Part shown: positions 15,760-24,536 of the stretch, piece after piece
Numbering within the stretch: the stretch's first letter is position 1
Layout of the letters: every line of letters begins with the position of its first letter
Assembly: GCF_018919395.1 (NCBI RefSeq)
Contig: NZ_JAHLME010000002.1
Span: forward strand, 970,182-1,034,181
From: Geomonas azotofigens
Lineage (GTDB): Bacteria; Desulfobacterota; Desulfuromonadia; Geobacterales; Geobacteraceae
Length of the DNA: 64,000 bases
Direction: 5' to 3'
Program-made: the position numbers and the translations under genes
The notes under the pieces: model-generated
What the model was told of the DNA's origin: nothing
The model's input: the letters and a program-made list of their open reading frames with translations, nothing else
The model's database searches: none

Positions 15760-16680
15760 TTACTTTTTCCAGTTGCGCCGCTGCGCCGCCTCTTCCAGGG
15801 CCTCGACCTCGCTCAAAAGCACCAGGTAGGTCTGGTAACGCTCCTCGCTGATCGCGCCGGAACCAACGTCGTCGCGCACCGCGCACCCCGGCTCCTGCCG
15901 GTGGCGGCAGTTGTTGAAGCGGCAGCGATGCTCCCGCAGCGCCTCGAAGCCGGGGAACCAGACGGCGAGCTCGGGGACGGTAATGTCCACCAGCCCGAAA
16001 TCGCGAAAGCCGGGGGTGTCGACCAGTTCACCGCCGCCGGAAAGGGCGTGCAGTGACGAAACGGTGGTGGTGTGCCGGCCGGTCCAGTTGTAGTCGGAAA
16101 GCGCCCCCACCTTCAGGTTCAGTTCGGGGCAGAGCGCGTTCATCAGCGAGCTCTTCCCCACGCCGGTGGTGCCGACGAAGGCGCCCCGGTGCCCCTGGCG
16201 CAGGAACTCCCGCAACGGCTCGATGCCGGCGCCGGTGACCGTGCTCAGGGGGAAGCAGGGGACGATGCCGCCATAGACGCGGCCGGTGGCGTCGCCTAGC
16301 TCGGATGCCTCGGGGAGGTCGCACTTGTTGAAGACGACGAAGGGGGAAAGCCCGGCGGCGCGGGCGGCGACGATGGCGCGGTCCAGAAATCCGGAGGGCG
16401 TGCCGGGAGCGAGCACCACGCCGAGCACGTCGAGGTTGGCGGCCAAAAGGTGGACCCCCCCCCTGGCGTCGCGCCGGCTCAGCTCGGTCTGCCTGGGAAG
16501 CCGGTTCAGGACCTCGCCGGCCACGGTGACCCGGTCGCCGACCACGTGCCCGGAATTGCGCTTCACCTTCACCATGCGCCGCTCGCCCGAATCGAAGAGC
16601 ACCTCGACCGCCACCCCGAAATGGGAAACGATGAGTCCCTGTTCGGCCCCGCCCTTCCCCTGCTGATTCTTGTTACCCAT
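15760..16680 (-). CDS. rsgA: Ribosome small subunit-dependent GTPase RsgA
   Basis: RsgA is a circularly permuted GTPase that checks late 30S maturation. In order, the sequence shows an OB-fold, the G4 motif FNKCDLPE, the P-loop GTTGVGKSSL, the G3 motif DTPGF and a C-terminal zinc knuckle (CRFNNCRH ... GCAV). The permuted motif order is diagnostic. The 306 residues fit the family. GGAGGGG is immediately upstream of the ATG. Confidence 0.95.
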   Translation of the reverse strand: MGNKNQQGKGGAEQGLIVSHFGVAVEVLFDSGERRMVKVKRNSGHVVGDRVTVAGEVLNRLPRQTELSRRDARGGVHLLAANLDVLGVVLAPGTPSGFLDRAIVAARAAGLSPFVVFNKCDLPEASELGDATGRVYGGIVPCFPLSTVTGAGIEPLREFLRQGHRGAFVGTTGVGKSSLMNALCPELNLKVGALSDYNWTGRHTTTVSSLHALSGGGELVDTPGFRDFGLVDITVPELAVWFPGFEALREHRCRFNNCRHRQEPGCAVRDDVGSGAISEERYQTYLVLLSEVEALEEAAQRRNWKK

Positions 16681-16764
16681 ACCCCTCCACGCCTGAGTTT
16701 CAGACAGTTACGCCCCGTCTCGCTTCCAAACCGGCTCCGAGAGTACGGCAGGAGCGAAAAGTTG

Positions 16765-16791
16765 TCAACTAAAGCAAATTTGCGCCGATAA
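16765..16791 (+). promoter_or_regulatory. Sigma-28 (FliA)-like promoter
   Basis: TCAA is followed after exactly 15 bases by GCCGATAA, the flagellar sigma-28 -10 consensus, with the TCAA-type -35 known from Pseudomonas FliA promoters. It is the best match of four such sites in the window. It lies in the 307-base gap before the gene at 16988, with about 190 bases of leader in which nothing else was recognised. Confidence 0.65.
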
Positions 16792-16987
16792 TTGGAGCAG
16801 ATACGCGAGCTGTGACCGGTTGACACCGGGATTGTTTTGCACCATAGTTTGCCTTATGCAAGAGACCGGACCCACCGGTGCCAGAGCCCGATTTCACTAC
16901 TTGAACCGATGGGCGAATCAACGCCCCTCACATAGAGATCCGATCGGACGCAGGAACATCACGACCAGGCGTCCAAAGGTGGCTGCC

Positions 16988-17425
16988 ATGAGTAAAGAGA
17001 CCGTGGATGAAGCGATCGACATGTACGTGAAGGAACGGATGGTGAGAGGGAAGCAGATGGCCATCACCCATTTCCTGGCCAGCCTGTACCTGAAGGAACA
17101 AAGCGAAGGGATCATAGAGAGCATGCGCAGGGTCCGGGGGCTCACCCGCTACTACATGGACCTCACCAAGGTGATGCTGAACCCCTTCAAGGGGCCCGAG
17201 GTGGCCTGGCTCTTCTCGATGGTGAACATCGCGATCTACGCCTGCTTCCTGCTGTCGGTCGACGAACAGCGGATGCTCGGCATCGCGCTCCTCTCCGGGA
17301 CCCTGGTCAACGGCGGCTACCTGATCCACAACATGACCAAAAAGTGGTGCGACATGCACGTCATGCTGGCCATCTACGACGAGATCGTGCAGATAGCCGA
17401 CCACGAGCTGGAGACGCTGGCCTGA
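16988..17425 (+). CDS. Two-helix membrane protein, probable motility regulon member
   Basis: The 145-residue protein has a charged helical N-terminus (about residues 1-60), a hydrophobic hairpin of two membrane helices around residues 72-110, and a short C-terminal helix. The ATG at 16988 is preceded by AAAGGTGG. An in-frame ATG farther upstream would add 56 atypical residues and is rejected. The sigma-28-like promoter upstream suggests expression with flagellar genes. No family was recognised. Its last 52 bases overlap the 3' end of the convergent HAD gene. Confidence 0.8.
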   Translation: MSKETVDEAIDMYVKERMVRGKQMAITHFLASLYLKEQSEGIIESMRRVRGLTRYYMDLTKVMLNPFKGPEVAWLFSMVNIAIYACFLLSVDEQRMLGIALLSGTLVNGGYLIHNMTKKWCDMHVMLAIYDEIVQIADHELETLA

Positions 17426-18030
17426 AGCGCCTGCGCCAGCTCGGCCAGGCTCCCCACCGCGAGGTCGGTGAGCTCGGGCCAGCGGAAGGCGCGGGCGGGG
17501 TCGACGTGAACGGTGCCGGCGCCGGCCGCGCGACCGGTCTGCAGATCGAAGGCGTAATCACCAACCATCACCAGTGCCGCTGCGGGGACTCCCCAGCGGC
17601 ATGCCAGTTTGTGGATGCCGTCAGGGTCGGGCTTGGCCCGCGCGTCGTCCCGCCCCAGCACGTCCCCCGCGCCGATGAACGGCAGCAGCCCGATGCGCGA
17701 CAGGGTGGTCAGCGCGTTGTCCCTGGTGTTGCGGGTGAGAACGCCGATCCGGGTGCCGCGCCCGTGCAGGAGCTGCAAGAGTTCCAGCGCCCCCTCGGCC
17801 GGTTCCGTCCGCCCCGCCAGTTCCTCCTCGATCGACTGCAACAGCGCCCGGGCCCGCATCCCTTCCGCCTCGGGTAGTCCCTCAAGGTGCCCCAGGATGT
17901 CGGTTCCCTGCGGGACTCCCAGCACGTTCCTTATGTGGGCGAAGTCGTGGATGGCGACGGTGAGGGTGCCGTCCAGGTCGAAGACCCAGTGTGTTTTCCG
18001 CAATATGCCCTGCCGGCTGTCGTTTTCCAT
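17374..18030 (-). CDS. HAD-superfamily phosphatase
   Basis: HAD motif I is VFDLDGTLT (about residue 16), motif II is GVLTRNTRDN, motif III uses a Lys near AKPDPDGIH and motif IV is VMVGDYAFDLQTGRAAG. The layout matches small phosphatases such as phosphoglycolate or glycerol-3-phosphate phosphatases. It follows the acyltransferase-hydrolase gene by 41 bases on the same strand, so a lipid-headgroup or lyso-phosphatidate substrate is plausible. AAAGGTGG precedes the ATG. The C-terminal 17 residues are coded opposite the convergent gene. Confidence 0.88.
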   Translation of the reverse strand: MENDSRQGILRKTHWVFDLDGTLTVAIHDFAHIRNVLGVPQGTDILGHLEGLPEAEGMRARALLQSIEEELAGRTEPAEGALELLQLLHGRGTRIGVLTRNTRDNALTTLSRIGLLPFIGAGDVLGRDDARAKPDPDGIHKLACRWGVPAAALVMVGDYAFDLQTGRAAGAGTVHVDPARAFRWPELTDLAVGSLAELAQALQASVSSSWSAICTISS

Positions 18031-18071
18031 ACCACCTTTGTAGCAGATCCCGACAAATCTGGAAAGCCCCG

Positions 18072-20252
18072 CTACTCCCGCGCCGGACCCTCCCCCACCC
18101 CGGCCGCCCCGAGCATGGTGTCCAGGAAGGCGCCCACCGCGGCGTGCACCTCCTCGGATCCCGCGCCGGCGAGGATGCCGTGGCGCGTGAGCGGGAACCT
18201 CTGGTAGCTCTTTTGCTCGCTCCCCAGCATCTCGAAGAGCCGCTGCGAGCCGCGCGGGTCGACCACCGGGTCCCCCTCGGACTGCAGCACCAGGACTGGC
18301 GTCGTTATGCGGGCGAGCTTGGGCTCCAACTCGCTCATGAAACGTTCCATGGCGCGCAGCGCGCTGACCGGGATGCGCGAGTAGTTAAGCTCCGGACGTT
18401 CCGGCACGCTCTCGACGAACTCCTTCTTGGCCCACTGGTAGCTGAACACGTCCATGACCCGGTTCCAAACCGTCACCGCGGGGGCGAAGCGGGAAGAGAT
18501 GTCCAAAAGTCGCTGCGGCGGACAGACGGCGAAGACGCCGGCGGCGTCTCCCACCCGGCTGGCGCAGTCAAGCGCCACCCCGCCGCCGAAGGAAAAGCCC
18601 CCCACCACGACCCGGTCGCACAGCGCCTTCATCAGGGCATAGCCCAAGTCCACCGATTGCACCCACTCGCTGCCGCTTCTGAGGGCCAGGTCCTCGGGGG
18701 AGGTGCCGTGCCCTTTCAGCCGCACCAGGTAGACCCAGAGCCCCTTCCCCTGCAGGTAGCGGGCGAGCTCCAGCATCTGCGCCGGGACCGAGAGGAGCCC
18801 GTGCACCAGCACCACGCCCACGCGGCTGGAGGCCCCCTTCAGCAGTACGGGCATCCCCACCTCGCTGTCCTTGCTTTCCCCCTCGCGGAAGTATGCGCGA
18901 TAGTCGGCGTCGAACTCCTCGAGGGCCTGCCGCTCCAGGATCTGCGCCACCTTCTTGCGCACCAGCCAGACCGGCAGCCAGGCCATCAGGTGCACCTCGC
19001 GCTGCAGCACGGTGAGGGGGAGCACCTCGTTGGCGATGACGCCGATGGGGTTGTCGATGCGGGCGCGCTGCATCTCGAAGGGCGCGGAGAACTTGGCCCG
19101 GTCCTTCACCAGCTCGCCGTCCCTTCGCACCACCACCCCCTTCTCCAGGGCCAGTTCCCGGAACTCGCGGTACTTGTGGTAACGGTCGTCGGTCAAAAGC
19201 GAGACCTGGTCGGTGCTGAGGCTTTGGTGCAGCTTGCAGGTGGTGTTCCTCAGGCAGAGCTTGGTCATGAGGAAGACCCTGCGCCGGAAGTCGTCCTCGT
19301 CGATTGCCTTGAAGGGGTAGGCCCTGAGCAGCGAGGCGAAGAGATGGTCGTGATTCACCGTGGTGAGGTCGTAGATGCTGCTCATGTAGCGCTGCATGAG
19401 GCGGTTGGCCTCGTGCTTCATCTCGTTGATGGACGGGAGCCGGTCGTCGAAGCCGTAGCTGGCGGTGGAGACGATGTCGGCCTCGACCTCCCTGCTCCCC
19501 AGGTAGGTGGAGGGGTCGATGGGACTGCCGAAGCGGATGTCGATATCCACACCGGAGAGGAGCATGCTCCCCTCGGTGAGGACCTCCTCCTTCAGGTGCT
19601 GGGGCGCCTCGCGCAGGAAGAGCTCGGTGAGCCTGCTGAGCGCGTTCTCCCGGGCGCGCAGCGGGTAGTAGGTGATGTTGACCGGGACGATGTGGCACTT
19701 CCCCTTCTTGAGCGGCCCGAGGTCGGGGATCTGGAACATCCCCTGCAGACGGGCCACCTCCTCCGGCGCCACCCCCTGGAGCTTCAGCATCCTCTGCCGG
19801 TAGAACTCGGTGCGCAGCGCGAGCGTCGCGGCGCCGGAACGGGGGCGCACCCCGCTGGAGGGAAGCAAAAGGCGCTTTCGGAACAGCTCCTTGTCCTTCA
19901 CCATCCGCCCTTCCGGGAAGATGATCCAGCTCGCCTCGCCGGTCAGGAGGGTCTTGACGATGACCCGGTCGCGGTCCGGGTTCCTGGTGGAGACCGCCCC
20001 CATCAGGTCCAGGAAGCGCCCCAGGGGGCCCGCGAACAGGGAGGCATCGGCCAGGGACCAGACCGGGATTTTGGTCAGGCGGTAGATGTGGTAGGGGAGC
20101 AGCACGGTCTCGATGCGGGTGAAGTGGTTCACCACGAAGATGACCGATCCCTCCGGGATGTGCTCCTTGCCGTGGACGTTCACCCGCAACTTGGAGAACC
20201 CCTGCAGCATCGCGATCATGCGACCGGTGGCGAGGTATGCCTTGCGGTTCAT
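18072..20252 (-). CDS. Acyltransferase-alpha/beta hydrolase fusion protein
   Basis: This is a 726-residue two-domain protein. Residues about 20-250 are a PlsC-like glycerolipid acyltransferase, with VNHFTRIET at 41-49 (His43 and Glu48, an HX4E form of HX4D) and FPEGRM at 112-117. Residues about 465-715 are an alpha/beta hydrolase, with oxyanion motif LVHG, nucleophile elbow GFSFGG (Ser554), and likely Asp661 and His691. Helical sequence joins them. The ATG overlaps the stop of the upstream GDPD gene as ATGA, so translation is coupled. One enzyme could deacylate and reacylate lipids. The in-frame sequence upstream of 20252 is the shadow of the GDPD gene and is not used. Confidence 0.88.
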   Translation of the reverse strand: MNRKAYLATGRMIAMLQGFSKLRVNVHGKEHIPEGSVIFVVNHFTRIETVLLPYHIYRLTKIPVWSLADASLFAGPLGRFLDLMGAVSTRNPDRDRVIVKTLLTGEASWIIFPEGRMVKDKELFRKRLLLPSSGVRPRSGAATLALRTEFYRQRMLKLQGVAPEEVARLQGMFQIPDLGPLKKGKCHIVPVNITYYPLRARENALSRLTELFLREAPQHLKEEVLTEGSMLLSGVDIDIRFGSPIDPSTYLGSREVEADIVSTASYGFDDRLPSINEMKHEANRLMQRYMSSIYDLTTVNHDHLFASLLRAYPFKAIDEDDFRRRVFLMTKLCLRNTTCKLHQSLSTDQVSLLTDDRYHKYREFRELALEKGVVVRRDGELVKDRAKFSAPFEMQRARIDNPIGVIANEVLPLTVLQREVHLMAWLPVWLVRKKVAQILERQALEEFDADYRAYFREGESKDSEVGMPVLLKGASSRVGVVLVHGLLSVPAQMLELARYLQGKGLWVYLVRLKGHGTSPEDLALRSGSEWVQSVDLGYALMKALCDRVVVGGFSFGGGVALDCASRVGDAAGVFAVCPPQRLLDISSRFAPAVTVWNRVMDVFSYQWAKKEFVESVPERPELNYSRIPVSALRAMERFMSELEPKLARITTPVLVLQSEGDPVVDPRGSQRLFEMLGSEQKSYQRFPLTRHGILAGAGSEEVHAAVGAFLDTMLGAAGVGEGPARE

Positions 20253-21010
20253 GGTTTCTCCCGGGGAAGCTCCAGGGCGCGGCGCAGCCATCCCGGGCGG
20301 TTGGTCATGATGGAGTCGACGCCGAGGTCGCGAAGCCTCGCGGCGCCCTTTGCCGAATCGACGGTCCAGACGTGGATCTCCAGCCCGCGGGCTCGCAGCT
20401 CGCCGACCAGGGAGGCGTCCAGTATGGCGCGGTCGCGGCTGGCCAGGCCGTCGGCGCCGATCGCGGCCAGCCGGGAAAGCACCTCCGCGCGGGAGGGATG
20501 CCAGCCGCCGCGCCAGCGGTAGTCGCACAGCCAGCAGGCGCGATAACCGGGGAGACGCTCCTTGAGCGCGGCCACCAGCAGGTGGTCAAAGGCGAGGAAG
20601 CGGATCCGCTCTTCGGAGATGCCGGCGCGTGCCAGGTCGGCGGCCAATGCGTCGAGGATCTCGACCCCGGACTTGAGCTCGATCAAGAGCTTCTTGCCCG
20701 GAGGGAGCAGTTCGAGCACCTGGGGCAGGGTCGGGATCGGCTCCCCCCGCCATTGGTCTCCCTTCCAGCTCCCTGCATCCAGGCGCCGCAGCTCGGCCAG
20801 GGTGGACTCGGCCACCGTGAGGTCTCCCCCCGCGGTGCGCGAGGTGCCGGAGTCGTGCAGGCAGACGATGCTGCCGTCGCGGGTCAGGCGAAAGTCGGCC
20901 TCGATGCCGTCCGCCCCCTGTGCGAAGGCGAGCCTGAACGAGGCGAGGGTGTTTTCGGGAGCGTCACGGGAGGCGCCACGGTGGCCGATGATGAGCGGGG
21001 TGCTGGGCAT
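20249..21010 (-). CDS. Glycerophosphodiester phosphodiesterase
   Basis: This enzyme releases glycerol-3-phosphate from deacylated phospholipid headgroups. The 253-residue GDPD TIM barrel has the signature IGHRGASRDAPENTL (catalytic His), the metal-binding GIEADFRLTRDG and CLHD. There is no signal peptide, so it acts in the cytoplasm. GAGGAAAGC precedes the ATG. It is translationally coupled to the acyltransferase-hydrolase gene, and its product is a natural acyltransferase acceptor. Confidence 0.94.
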   Translation of the reverse strand: MPSTPLIIGHRGASRDAPENTLASFRLAFAQGADGIEADFRLTRDGSIVCLHDSGTSRTAGGDLTVAESTLAELRRLDAGSWKGDQWRGEPIPTLPQVLELLPPGKKLLIELKSGVEILDALAADLARAGISEERIRFLAFDHLLVAALKERLPGYRACWLCDYRWRGGWHPSRAEVLSRLAAIGADGLASRDRAILDASLVGELRARGLEIHVWTVDSAKGAARLRDLGVDSIMTNRPGWLRRALELPREKP

Positions 21011-21098
21011 GCTTTCCTCGCGTCGGAGTGATCAAACGTTCATTAGCATACCCGGCCGCCGTCGGGAAAGCAAACAGCAAAGGGAAGGTCCGTCCTCT

Positions 21099-22589
21099 TC
21101 ACCCCTCGCGGCGCAGATAGTGGCCGTAGAGGGAGCTGGCGCAGATGGTGAGAAACTTGGTGAGGTCGCTGTCGCTCCTCGAGGTAAGGATGATGGGGGC
21201 GGAAGCCCCGAGCACCACGTTGGCCACCTCGGCCCCCATGGTGAACACCCAGCTCTTGTAGAGAAAATTCCCCCCCGAGATGTGCGGCACCACCAGGATG
21301 TCGGCCTGTCCCGCCACCGGGTTGCCGGTGAGCCCCTTCTTGCGCACCGAGTCGGGGTAGAGTGCGAGGTCGTAGGAGAGCGGGCCGTAGACCTCGGCCT
21401 GCGGCCATTGGCGCCGTGAGAGCTCCTGCTCCAGGAGCGTCGTGGGGATGTTGGCGGAAGGTACCTCGTTCGCCTCGAGAAGCGCCACCTTGGGGCGTTC
21501 GACCCCCAGGGCGCGCGCCACCTGGATGGCGTTGTCGATGATGTCGATGGCCGAGGCCGCCTCCTGGTGCGCGAAGAGTTCGGGGTTGATGGCCGGGTCG
21601 GTCAGGAAGATGAGCCGCTCCACGCCGGGGAGCTCGAAGATGCTCACGTTGGAGAGCCTCCTGCCGGTGCCGATGCCCGCCTCCCGGGAGAGCGCCGCCT
21701 TCATCAGGACGGCGGTGTTGATCCCCCCCTTCATGAGGAGATCCCCCTGCCGGGTCGCCACCAGCTCCACCCCGACGCGCGCCGCCTCCCGCTCGTGATC
21801 GGCCTCGCCTGAGACGGCAACGAAACGATACTGCTTCTCGAAGATCAGGAGCTCGCCGCAGGTCTGCCGCACCAGGTCCGGATCCCCCACCAGGAAGACG
21901 GTCTCAAGGATCCCTTCCTCGATCCCCTTGTTCACCGCCTTGAGGGAACCGCGATCCGGGCAGACCAGCACCACCTTCTGGCGCGGGGCGAGTCTCGCCG
22001 CCTCGATCAGGCTCTTCATGCCGTGCCCCTTGGTGAGCTGCAGCATTGACTCTCCCTTGTAGAGCACCGCGACCAGCCGGGAGGATTCACTGAGCGAAGT
22101 GAGCGCGTGGGGCAAAAGGGAATCGAAGTAGAGGGAATCACCCGCCTCGAGGTGGAAGGGCTCGCCGTCGACGGTGACCTCGAGCTCGCCGGAGAGGACG
22201 AACAGGAACTCCTCGCCGGGGTGACGGCTCAGGTCCGGTTCACACTCCGGGGCGCGGTACAGGTCGACCACGAAGGGCTCCAGGTGCCGGCCGGCATAGG
22301 CCTGGGCCAGGCTCTCGTAGTGCAGGGCATTGCGGCGGTCCACGCCGACCCGCTCGTCCTTGCCGGTCTTCACCGCCCGCTTCCCGGATTCCTGGTCGCC
22401 CCCCAAAAGGCGCGAGATGCCGACGCCGAGGAAGGTGGCGAGCCGCAACAACTCCGAGATGCCGGGGGAGAGCTGGTCGGCGAGCACCCGGTCCAGGGTC
22501 TCCTGATCCCATCCCAGCGCCTCGCGCACCTCGTCCATCGGCACGCCCTTCGCCGCGACCACCTCACTCAGGTTAGGTCCGATCTTCAT
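21099..22589 (-). CDS. HTH-cupin-phosphotransbutyrylase fusion
   Basis: The 496-residue protein joins three parts. Residues 5-62 resemble an XRE helix-turn-helix. Residues 105-178 are a cupin with SRHPGEEFLFVLSG and a later His161. Residues 188-496 are a phosphate acetyl/butyryltransferase domain, with GMKSLIEAARL and VVPHISGGNFLYKS. The enzyme domain should convert butyryl-CoA or similar acyl-CoA to acyl-phosphate for the kinase encoded upstream. The front half is the layout of XRE-cupin transcription regulators. The start has AGGGAGGAG upstream and overlaps buk by 17 bases. The N-terminal module could regulate the enzyme, bind DNA or be a relic. Confidence 0.85.
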   Translation of the reverse strand: MKIGPNLSEVVAAKGVPMDEVREALGWDQETLDRVLADQLSPGISELLRLATFLGVGISRLLGGDQESGKRAVKTGKDERVGVDRRNALHYESLAQAYAGRHLEPFVVDLYRAPECEPDLSRHPGEEFLFVLSGELEVTVDGEPFHLEAGDSLYFDSLLPHALTSLSESSRLVAVLYKGESMLQLTKGHGMKSLIEAARLAPRQKVVLVCPDRGSLKAVNKGIEEGILETVFLVGDPDLVRQTCGELLIFEKQYRFVAVSGEADHEREAARVGVELVATRQGDLLMKGGINTAVLMKAALSREAGIGTGRRLSNVSIFELPGVERLIFLTDPAINPELFAHQEAASAIDIIDNAIQVARALGVERPKVALLEANEVPSANIPTTLLEQELSRRQWPQAEVYGPLSYDLALYPDSVRKKGLTGNPVAGQADILVVPHISGGNFLYKSWVFTMGAEVANVVLGASAPIILTSRSDSDLTKFLTICASSLYGHYLRREG

Positions 22590-23658
22590 GGGCTCCTCCC
22601 TGGTAACGGCGCGCCGCCTCGGCGCCGGTGAGCGCGCGGAGCGCCCCGTCGATGAGCGCCTCGATCTCGAACTCTCCGGGGCGCACGAACAGCGGCGCGA
22701 TGAACTCCACCCGCCGCCGCACCCCAGCCACCACGGTCGCGCTGAAGGCGAGCCCGCCGGTCAGCACGATGCCGTCCACCTCCCCGGCAAGGGCGGCGGC
22801 CAGGGCACCGATCTCCTTGGCGATCTGGTACACCATCGCCTCCAGCACCAGGGCGGCCCAGCCGTCCCCGTCCCTGGCGCTTTGTTCCGCCTCGCGCAGG
22901 TCCACGGTGCCGAGGTAGGAGAAGACGCCCCCTTTGCGCGCCACGATGCTCTTCAACTGCTCGGTGCTGAAGGCACCCTGCTCCACGAGTTGCAGCACCC
23001 CGACCACCGGCAGTCCCCCGGTGCGCTCGGGCGAGAAGGGGCCGTCGCCGTTGAGGCCGTTGTTCACGTCCACCACCTGCCCCTTGCGGTGCGCCCCCAC
23101 GGTGATGCCGCCGCCAAGGTGCGCCACGATCAGGTTCAGCTCCTGGTAGGTTTTCCCCAGTTCGCGCGCCACCTCGCGCGCCACCGCCTTCTGGTTCAGA
23201 GCGTGGAACATGCTGCGCCGCTCGATGCCGGCCATGCCCGAGAGACGCGCGACCGGCCACATCTCGTCGATCACCGGCGGGTCGACCACGTAGGCCGGCA
23301 CGCCCTGGCGCGCGGCCACCGCGTGGGCCATGACCCCGCCCAGGTTGGCCGCGTGCTCGCCGCTCACCCCCCGTATCAGGTCCCGCAACAGCGGTTCCTC
23401 CACCAGGTACACCCCGCTGGGGACCGGACGTACCAGGCCGCCCCGCCCGACCACCGCGTCCCAACGCACCTGGTCGGCGCCGGTTTCATGCAGGTAGCGC
23501 AACAGGTGCTCCATCCGGTAGTCCAACTGCTCCATCACGGCGTGGAACCCCTCCATCTCGCTGCGTGGGTGCTCGATCGACGCCTTGACGAGCTTCCCCG
23601 CGCGCCGCACCCCTACCTTGGTCGACGTGGAGCCGGGATCGATGGCCAGGATGTTCAT
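22573..23658 (-). CDS. buk: Butyrate kinase (ASKHA acyl kinase)
   Basis: The 361-residue acetokinase-family kinase interconverts butyryl- or branched acyl-phosphate and the free acid with ATP formation. N-terminal IDPGSTSTKVG is the phosphate-binding motif, followed by VGRGGL, HLGGGITVGAH and LTGGLAF. It is translated ahead of, and coupled to, the phosphotransbutyrylase fusion, giving a complete acyl-CoA-to-acid pathway. GAGG precedes the ATG. Real substrate chain length is not visible from sequence. Confidence 0.94.
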   Translation of the reverse strand: MNILAIDPGSTSTKVGVRRAGKLVKASIEHPRSEMEGFHAVMEQLDYRMEHLLRYLHETGADQVRWDAVVGRGGLVRPVPSGVYLVEEPLLRDLIRGVSGEHAANLGGVMAHAVAARQGVPAYVVDPPVIDEMWPVARLSGMAGIERRSMFHALNQKAVAREVARELGKTYQELNLIVAHLGGGITVGAHRKGQVVDVNNGLNGDGPFSPERTGGLPVVGVLQLVEQGAFSTEQLKSIVARKGGVFSYLGTVDLREAEQSARDGDGWAALVLEAMVYQIAKEIGALAAALAGEVDGIVLTGGLAFSATVVAGVRRRVEFIAPLFVRPGEFEIEALIDGALRALTGAEAARRYQGGAHEDRT

Positions 23659-23676
23659 GCGGACCTCGCTTGTTGA

Positions 23677-23736
23677 GCGGTCAATGGTTGCTCTTGGCGG
23701 TCAGTGGTTGTTGTTAGCGGTCAGAGGTTGCTTTTG
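23677..23736. repeat. Three 20-bp direct repeats upstream of buk
   Basis: GCGGTCANNGGTTG-type units start at 23677, 23697 and 23717, exactly 20 bases apart. The third runs into the 3' end of the pyridoxamine-oxidase-like gene. They lie 19-78 bases upstream of the buk start, where operator sites would be expected. A two-turn spacing would place copies on one face of the helix. Confidence 0.6.
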
Positions 23737-24185
23737 GCTGCCATGGAGGAGATGTCAACGGCGAACACCGTCGTCGCGGCCAGGGTCGCCTCCGGGAACT
23801 CGAAGCTCCCCGAGGCGTACTGAGCCATGATTATACCGAGCGCCTCGCACTTTTCCCGGTAGCCGTCGATCACCCGCGCGCTGCCGAACCCGACTACGCT
23901 GCGGAACTTCATGGTGAAGTCGCAGGGCTTCTCCGCCGGCAGCACCGCACCGTGCTCGACCACGGTGAAGCAGACCCGGTTGTTCTGCTGGATGACCTCC
24001 AGTTTCCTTCCCGCCGCGGCGCAGTGGAAGTACAGGGTTGAATCGCGGTAGCCATAGTTCATGGTAACCAGGTACGGCTCCCCCTGTACCGCCAGCGCCA
24101 ACTGGCAGATCTTTCCTTTTTCCAGGATCTCGTTGGCTAACTGTGCCGAGAGTTGCCGGTCCTTTCTTCTCATCGTTTCATCCAT
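23721..24185 (-). CDS. Pyridoxamine 5'-phosphate oxidase-family flavoprotein
   Basis: The 154-residue protein has the split beta-barrel FMN-binding fold: GKICQLALAVQGEPYLVTMNYG, an aromatic YFHCAAAGRKLEVI strand pair and VCFTVVEHGAVLP. Such proteins are often called nitroimidazole-resistance-like or PNPOx-like and usually bind flavin or heme. The start at 24185 has AGGGGAG upstream. Upstream in-frame ATGs add unconserved sequence and are rejected. It is separated from buk by the 20-bp repeats. No substrate is indicated. Confidence 0.85.
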   Translation of the reverse strand: MDETMRRKDRQLSAQLANEILEKGKICQLALAVQGEPYLVTMNYGYRDSTLYFHCAAAGRKLEVIQQNNRVCFTVVEHGAVLPAEKPCDFTMKFRSVVGFGSARVIDGYREKCEALGIIMAQYASGSFEFPEATLAATTVFAVDISSMAAKSNL

Positions 24186-24401
24186 GTCGTTCTCCCCTGT
24201 TTCATGCAAGCTGTCATAGCCATAGGTCAATAAGTCGAAGCACCCCAATGCCCGGCAAGTCTGCATAATGCCTTGCATTAACGGCAAAGTCCAGGCCTTT
24301 TGAGAGGGCGTTGCATCCCCTGTCGCGTCCTCTTCATGTTGCCTCCACAAGCAAACCAGCACCGGGTGCATCGATACTTTGCGAGCCCCCATTTTTTTTG
24401 C

Positions 24402-24428
24402 TCAATAAATTGATGAAAGTGACGATAC
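24402..24428 (+). promoter_or_regulatory. Sigma-28-like promoter upstream of cheW
   Basis: TCAA, 15 bases, then GACGATAC, which is six of eight matches to GCCGATAA. The spacing is identical to the stronger site at 16765. The leader before cheW would be about 100 bases. Confidence 0.45.
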
Positions 24429-24536
24429 CTATGCATGGGTGCCGAGCGCAGCCACGGCCTTAGTCAAACAGCTACTTGATTGGTTGTTCCCATAGACAGG
24501 CCTACCGACAGTCAACACGGAGAGAGGAGAGAGAAC

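Noticed and set aside
20253-20528. N-terminal extension of the acyltransferase-hydrolase
   Set aside because: It is the alternate frame of the GDPD gene; ATG 20252 has the ATGA coupling and a normal N-terminus.
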